Positions 6,085 to 6,139 of a DNA stretch of 6,139 nucleotides are shown piece by piece (within the stretch, counting starts at the first letter, position 1; the number at the start of each line of letters is the position of its first letter). A program made the position numbers and the translations under genes. The stretch is from Bacillota bacterium (GTDB lineage Bacteria; Bacillota; Clostridia; Christensenellales; Borkfalkiaceae): the NCBI GenBank assembly GCA_003343765.1, contig QAKO01000001.1, positions 1-6,139 on the forward strand, given 5' to 3'. Below the pieces are notes generated by a model, which did no database searches, was not told the origin of the DNA, and worked only from the letters and a program-made list of their open reading frames with translations.

Positions 6085-6113
6085 TTTATACATTTTTCAC
6101 AATTTTAAGACAA
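6085..6113 (-). promoter_or_regulatory. Possible minus-strand promoter at right edge
   Basis: On the minus strand, TTGTCT (plus 6108-6113) and TATAAA (6085-6090) are separated by exactly 17 nt. The expected start, near 6078, falls at the edge of the 17-bp hairpin, and no gene lies downstream on that strand before the cimA terminator. The -35 matches consensus at 4 of 6 positions, in AT-rich DNA, so a chance match is quite possible. Confidence 0.2.
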
Positions 6114-6139
6114 CGTTTTCCACAATTCCACGCGGATTT

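Larger units (their letters stand above)
6033..6124 (+). other. Cluster of DnaA-box-like 9-mers in the AT-rich right edge
   Basis: TTTTTCACA (6093-6101) and TTTTCCACA (6116-6124) both fit the DnaA-box pattern TTWTNCACA, and ATTTCCACA (6033-6041) differs by one base. All are in the same orientation within 92 bp of AT-rich non-coding DNA. This could be the margin of a replication-origin or DnaA-regulated region lying to the right, or chance. No dnaA, dnaN or rpmH sequence is visible. Confidence 0.25.

Noticed and set aside
5968..6108. 46-codon plus-strand open frame starting with ATG after the terminator T-run
   Set aside because: The ATG directly follows the T-run with no ribosome binding site, and the frame runs through the 17-bp hairpin and the AT-rich edge.

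Overview
The window is an ordinary but well-formed branched-chain amino acid biosynthesis operon from a bacterium, flanked on the left by a divergent initiator tRNA gene. Strong AGGAGG-type ribosome binding sites, sigma-A-like TTGACA/TAAAAT promoters in AT-rich spacers, GC-leaning coding third positions, and a dihydroxy-acid dehydratase of the clostridial sequence type (motif CAQSEIIPGH) suggest a Bacillota/Clostridia-like organism of moderate GC content. That assignment is inference from style, not from a marker gene.

Layout: (1) 1-47, minus strand: the 5' part of tRNA-fMet(CAT), cut by the window edge, with its own promoter and A-tract upstream element at 80-138. (2) 48-294: divergent intergenic region holding the tRNA promoter (minus) and the operon promoter (plus, 221-250), with a leader of only about 38 nt. 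(3) 295-1947 ilvB and 1961-2479 ilvN: the large catalytic and small regulatory subunits of acetohydroxyacid synthase. (4) 2480-2597: a 118-nt spacer. (5) 2598-4262 ilvD, dihydroxy-acid dehydratase. (6) 4263-4341: a spacer with two hairpins, the second terminator-like. (7) 4342-5919 cimA, (R)-citramalate synthase. (8) 5930-5967: a strong intrinsic terminator; then a second long hairpin (6041-6077) and a small cluster of DnaA-box-like 9-mers at the right edge. No protein gene is supported in 5920-6139.

How the genes work together: CimA condenses pyruvate with acetyl-CoA to give citramalate, which the leucine-pathway isomerase and dehydrogenase (LeuCD, LeuB; not in this window) convert to 2-oxobutyrate. 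IlvBN then joins pyruvate-derived hydroxyethyl-ThDP to pyruvate (valine/leucine branch) or to 2-oxobutyrate (isoleucine branch). Ketol-acid reductoisomerase (ilvC, not here) follows, and IlvD dehydrates both dihydroxy acids to the 2-oxo acids that are transaminated. The set therefore points to isoleucine made from pyruvate rather than from threonine. I found no mobile element, CRISPR array, T-box or unknown system. The items most worth a second look are regulatory: the ilvD-cimA hairpins, a CodY-box-like site at the operon start, and the DnaA-box-like cluster at the right edge.
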